Source of the DNA: Coriobacteriia bacterium
GTDB lineage: Bacteria; Actinomycetota; Coriobacteriia; Coriobacteriales; UBA8131
NCBI GenBank assembly: GCA_009779015.1
Contig: WRFC01000038.1
Location: 1-7,211, forward strand
Reading direction: 5' to 3'
Length of the DNA: 7,211 nt
Shown piece after piece: positions 4,565 through 7,211 of the stretch. Positions within the stretch are counted from its first letter, which is position 1, and every line of letters starts with the position of its first letter. The notes beneath the pieces were generated by a model, which saw only the letters and a program-made list of their open reading frames with translations, was not told the origin of the DNA and did no database searches. Made by a program: the position numbers and the translations under genes.

Positions 4565-6415
4565 CTCGGCGAGGCCCATTTGGCTGACGACCATTTGGTA
4601 GTAGAGGCCGCGGGCGGCCATCAGCTGGGCGTGGTTGCCTTCTTCGCAGATCTGGCCGGCGTCGATGACGAGGATGCGGTCGGCGTCGCGGATGGTCGAG
4701 AGGCGGTGCGCGATGAGAAAGCTGGTGTGGTCTTTCATGAGCGCTAAGAGCGCGCGTTGGATGTCTTTTTCGGTCTTGGTGTCGACTGAGCTGGTGGCCT
4801 CGTCGAGGATCAGGATGGGGCTTTCGCCCAGCACGGCGCGGGCGATGGCCAAAAGCTGGCGCTGGCCGACGCTGAGGTTGTCGGTGCTGCCCGAGACGAC
4901 GGTGTGGTAGCCGTGGGGCAGGCGCTGGATGAACTCGTGGGCGTGCGCCAGTTTGGCTGCCGCGATAACCTGCTCTTCGGTGGCCTGGGGCTTAGAGTAA
5001 CGGATGTTGTCGAGGATCGTGCCCGTAAAGAGGCAGGTGTCTTGGAGGACGACCGAGAAGCAGCGGCGCAGGCTGTCGCGTTGGAGGCTGGTGATGGGCT
5101 GGCCGTCGATTAAGATCTGGCCGCAGTCGGCGTCGTAGAAGCGGGTCAGGAGGTTGACGATCGTCGTCTTGCCGGCGCCGGTCTCGCCGACCAGGGCGAT
5201 TGTCTCGCCCGGCCGCACGTCAAAGCTAACGTCTTTAAGGACCGCTTGTTCGGGAGTGTAGGAGAAGTCGACGTTGTTGAAGGTGACGCGCCCTTGGCTG
5301 TCGTAGACCTCGATGGCGTCTGGGGCATCGGGCGTTTCTTCGGCCTGGTCCATGATCTCAAAGACGCGCTCGGCGCCGGCCAGTGCCGACTGGATGGTGT
5401 TCCACATGCCGGCGATGCTGTTCAGCGGCTGCCCGAACTGCTTGGAATAAGTGAGGAAGCTGACCGCCGTGCCGATGGGCAGGCCGTAGCCGATGGTCAA
5501 AATGCCCCCGGTGATGGCGACGACGGCAAAGATCAGGTTGTTGATGACGTTCATCAGGGGCATCATGAAGCCGGACCAGATCTGGGCGCGCAGGCTGGCG
5601 TTGTAGAGCTCGGTGTTGATGTTGGAGAACTCGTCGACTACGGCCGCTTTTCTGTCGAAGGCCTTGACCATCTTGAGTCCGAGGATGTTCTCTTCGATGG
5701 CGCCGTTGAGCTTGCCCAGGTTACGCTGTTGGGCGAGGAAGTAGGCGCGGCTGCGCTTGGCGATAGTACGGGTCAGGACCGCGACCAGGGGGATGCTGAT
5801 GAGCACGGCCAGGGTCAGGACCGGGCTGAGTACTAGCATAATAGCTAATGATCCGGCCAAGGTGAGGACGCTGGAGATGAGCTGCGTGGTGGTGGAGGCG
5901 ATGGTCGAGCTGATGTTGTCGATGTCGTTGGTCAGGCGGCTCATGGTATCGCCATGCGAGCGGTTGTCAAAGAAGACGAGCGGCAGTTTTTGCAGTTTGG
6001 CAAAGAAGTCTGAGCGCAGCTGGTTGACCAGCTTTTGCGTGACGTTCAGGGTGACGATGCCATTGACGGTGTTGAGCAGGTAGTTGGCCAGGTAGAGGGC
6101 GGCGATGATGGCCAGGATGAGCAACAGCTGCTGGCTGTCCAGCCAGTTGGGGGCGCCCAGGTGGAAGGTGTTGAAGGCCTGGCCGACAAAGTACGGGATG
6201 GCCACCGAGACCAGCGCCGAGAAGGCCGTGAGGATGATGGAGAGGAGGATCGTGCGGCCGAAGCGCAGGTAGATCTTGATGATGCGGAGCAGCGTGCCCC
6301 GGGTGTCGCGGGGCTTGGCCCCGGGTATGAAGCGGGCGTGGCCGCCGCCGCCGCCGCCGGCGCGGCCGCTCATGCGCGGCATTTTGAGCTCGGTGCGAAT
6401 CGGGGGCTCAGGCAT
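4562..6415 (-). CDS. Heterodimeric ABC exporter, half-transporter with the catalytic Walker B (TM288/YheH-like)
   Basis: This is a 617-residue membrane-ATPase fusion. An N-terminal region with a Gly run (about 20-25) leads to a transmembrane domain (about 45-325, six helices predicted) and a nucleotide-binding domain (about 376-613). Motifs are A-loop Tyr386, Walker A GETGAGKTT (410-418), Q-loop Gln458, signature LSVGQ (514-518), Walker B ILILDE with catalytic Glu539, and switch His570. The Walker A/B/H set is fully canonical, while the signature departs from LSGGQ. This complements its neighbour, as in heterodimeric exporters of the TM287/288 and BmrCD type. I chose ATG at 6413-6415 because G-rich sequence lies about five bases upstream. 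A TTG at 6425-6427 in the same frame would add four residues but has AGGAAG directly against it. The start overlaps the preceding gene by eight bases. Substrates of the family include drugs, lipids and peptides; none can be assigned here. Confidence 0.93.
   Translation of the reverse strand: MPEPPIRTELKMPRMSGRAGGGGGGHARFIPGAKPRDTRGTLLRIIKIYLRFGRTILLSIILTAFSALVSVAIPYFVGQAFNTFHLGAPNWLDSQQLLLILAIIAALYLANYLLNTVNGIVTLNVTQKLVNQLRSDFFAKLQKLPLVFFDNRSHGDTMSRLTNDIDNISSTIASTTTQLISSVLTLAGSLAIMLVLSPVLTLAVLISIPLVAVLTRTIAKRSRAYFLAQQRNLGKLNGAIEENILGLKMVKAFDRKAAVVDEFSNINTELYNASLRAQIWSGFMMPLMNVINNLIFAVVAITGGILTIGYGLPIGTAVSFLTYSKQFGQPLNSIAGMWNTIQSALAGAERVFEIMDQAEETPDAPDAIEVYDSQGRVTFNNVDFSYTPEQAVLKDVSFDVRPGETIALVGETGAGKTTIVNLLTRFYDADCGQILIDGQPITSLQRDSLRRCFSVVLQDTCLFTGTILDNIRYSKPQATEEQVIAAAKLAHAHEFIQRLPHGYHTVVSGSTDNLSVGQRQLLAIARAVLGESPILILDEATSSVDTKTEKDIQRALLALMKDHTSFLIAHRLSTIRDADRILVIDAGQICEEGNHAQLMAARGLYYQMVVSQMGLAE
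6341..6358. repeat. Six-unit GCC trinucleotide repeat encoding a glycine run
   Basis: Six tandem GCC units on the plus strand. On the minus strand they encode most of a six-glycine run in the cytoplasmic N-terminus of the exporter. A length change by whole units would keep frame. The glycine-rich N-terminus before PGAKPRDTRGTL resembles that seen in related Gram-positive exporters. Confidence 0.7.
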
Positions 6416-7211
6416 CGTTGCCCCCAACTTCCTGGTTGCCCCAGGCAGCGACGGCGCTGTCGACCTGCGAACGGTAGATCTCGCGGTAGGTCGGGCAGTC
6501 TTGCATCAGGCTGTCGTGGGTGCCGAGCCCCACAGAGCGCCCGTTGTCGAGTACGAGGATCTGGTCGGCGAACATCGCGGTCGTACAGCGTTGGGTGACG
6601 AGGATGACGGTGGGGTTATCGGTGGCGACGGGCGGGGCAGCCGCTACTGCGGCGTGAGCCGCAGTTGCGGCGGCGGGGGCGGGGTCCGTGGACGCGGCGG
6701 CGGACGCCACTGGTGCGGTGGCTCCCGCGCTTCTCGCCAATAAATGGGCGCGGATCTTGGACTCGGTGATTGAGTCGAGGGCGCTCGTGGCATCGTCCAG
6801 TACTAGTATGGGCGCTTGCTTGATGATGCCGCGGGCGATTGAGATGCGCTGCTTTTGGCCGCCCGAGATGTTCACCGCGCCGGCGCCGAGCAGGCTTTCG
6901 TAGCCTTCGGGCATCTGCTCGATGAAGCTGGCGGCCTCGGCCTGGCCGGCCGCCTGGCGCACCTCGGCCGGGCTGGCCTGGGGGCGGCCCCAGCGGATGT
7001 TGCTGCTGACGGTGCCCGAGAAGAGCATCGGCTTTTGCGGCACGATGGCCACGTGGGCGCGCACTTGGTCGGCCGCCAGCGCGCCGAGGTCGTGCCCGCC
7101 CAGCCGGATGGAGCCGCTTTGGGCGTCGTAAAAGCGCAGCAAGAGCCAGCAAAGCGTAGATTTGCCCGAGCCGGTCGGGCCGATCACGGCCAGGCTAGTG
7201 CCGGCCTCGAC
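6408..7211 (-). CDS. Heterodimeric ABC exporter, half-transporter with degenerate catalytic motifs (partial; TM287/YheI-like)
   Basis: The 5' end is cut by the window. The frame stays open to base 7211 and begins within the nucleotide-binding domain, VEAGTSLAVIGPTG, so the transmembrane domain and real start lie beyond. The GTG at 7185-7187 is an internal valine. Counting that valine as residue 1: Walker A GPTGSGKST (3-11), Q-loop Gln51, signature ISGGQ (107-111), Walker B ILVLDD (127-132) with Asp132 in place of the catalytic Glu, D-loop SALD (135-138) and Gln199 (VTQRCTT) in place of the switch His. These two substitutions define the degenerate site of TM287-type subunits, so the gene is not decaying. 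Oddity: an Ala/Pro-rich segment (about 152-190) lies between the post-D-loop helix and the H-loop strand, where relatives have only a short turn. The stop overlaps the next exporter gene. Confidence 0.92.
   Translation of the reverse strand, partial: VEAGTSLAVIGPTGSGKSTLCWLLLRFYDAQSGSIRLGGHDLGALAADQVRAHVAIVPQKPMLFSGTVSSNIRWGRPQASPAEVRQAAGQAEAASFIEQMPEGYESLLGAGAVNISGGQKQRISIARGIIKQAPILVLDDATSALDSITESKIRAHLLARSAGATAPVASAAASTDPAPAAATAAHAAVAAAPPVATDNPTVILVTQRCTTAMFADQILVLDNGRSVGLGTHDSLMQDCPTYREIYRSQVDSAVAAWGNQEVGGNDA
6618..6734 (-). other. Ala/Pro-rich insertion inside the ABC ATPase domain
   Basis: About 39 codons (residues 152-190 of the partial protein) encode almost only Ala, Pro, Ser, Thr and Val, with low complexity. 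The segment sits between KIRAHLL and TVILVTQR, two elements that are almost adjacent in related ATPases. The frame is intact on both sides. The edges are estimates based on where family-like sequence stops and resumes. Confidence 0.75.
6640..6671. repeat. Tandem palindromes within the ABC ATPase insertion
   Basis: GCCGC-tact-GCGGC (6640-6653) is followed four bases later by GCCGC-agtt-GCGGC (6658-6671). The two hairpins have identical arms and a period of 18 bases (six codons), encoding A-A-x-A-A type peptide units. This DNA-level structure suggests the insertion grew by duplication or came from a palindromic element. Confidence 0.6.

Noticed and set aside
5246..5836. Plus-strand open frame opposite the ABC exporter
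   Set aside because: Shadow of a motif-complete ABC transporter, with no ribosome site or recognisable fold.
6341..6358. Phase-variable repeat controlling exporter expression
   Set aside because: The unit is three bases, so slippage would keep the frame and only alter glycine number.
7185..7187. GTG as the start of the upstream exporter gene
   Set aside because: It encodes the valine just before Walker A. The frame continues upstream with normal ABC sequence to the window edge, so the gene is partial.
6408..7211. Loss-of-function reading of the Asp132 and Gln199 substitutions
   Set aside because: Both changes are the standard degenerate-site signature of TM287-type subunits, and the partner subunit supplies the active site.
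1..7211. CRISPR array, IS element, tRNA or rRNA
   Set aside because: No regularly spaced repeats with spacers, no transposase frame with terminal inverted repeats, and no cloverleaf or rRNA-like stretches were seen.

Overview
The window comes from a GC-rich bacterium. The coding blocks are clearly above 60% GC, with many long antisense shadow frames. TM287/288-type heterodimeric exporters and an ECF cobalt/nickel uptake operon with overlapping genes would fit a high-GC Gram-positive (Actinomycetota such as Coriobacteriia, or a GC-rich Bacillota). The lineage is an inference; nothing in the window is diagnostic.

There are three blocks. (1) Bases 150-3523, minus strand: a compact four-gene operon read cbiM(N) -> cbiQ -> cbiO -> DMT permease, in which every junction overlaps by 4-16 bases. 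It encodes the substrate-binding/permease subunit with a fused PDGLE (CbiN-like) domain, the transmembrane coupling subunit and the ATPase of a group I ECF importer for Co2+ or Ni2+, followed by a 10-helix EamA/DMT permease of unknown substrate. The cbiM leader (3524-3665) holds two pairs of direct repeats, both with exactly 20-base spacing. One pair lies on the likely promoter and the other lies just upstream of the TTG start codon.

(2) Bases 3725-4470, plus strand: a lower-GC toxin-antitoxin module with an AbrB-fold antitoxin and a VapC PIN-domain RNase. It has its own near-consensus promoter with a small palindrome at the expected transcription start. It looks like an acquired cassette set between two GC-rich operons.

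(3) Bases 4562-7211, minus strand: the two half-transporters of a heterodimeric ABC exporter. The upstream one is cut by the window edge, and the genes overlap by 8 bases. Their nucleotide-binding motifs are complementary: one composite ATP site should be degenerate and the other canonical. The degenerate half carries an Ala/Pro-rich insertion of about 39 residues just before its H-loop, encoded by GC-rich tandem palindromes. This is the most unusual feature in the window.

The ends and gaps are small. Bases 1-149 carry no gene but contain a long imperfect hairpin. Bases 4471-4561 separate the convergent vapC and exporter genes and contain two weak hairpins. I found no RNA genes, IS elements, CRISPR array or att sites. 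Apart from the NBD insertion and the leader repeats, the gene content consists of known families.
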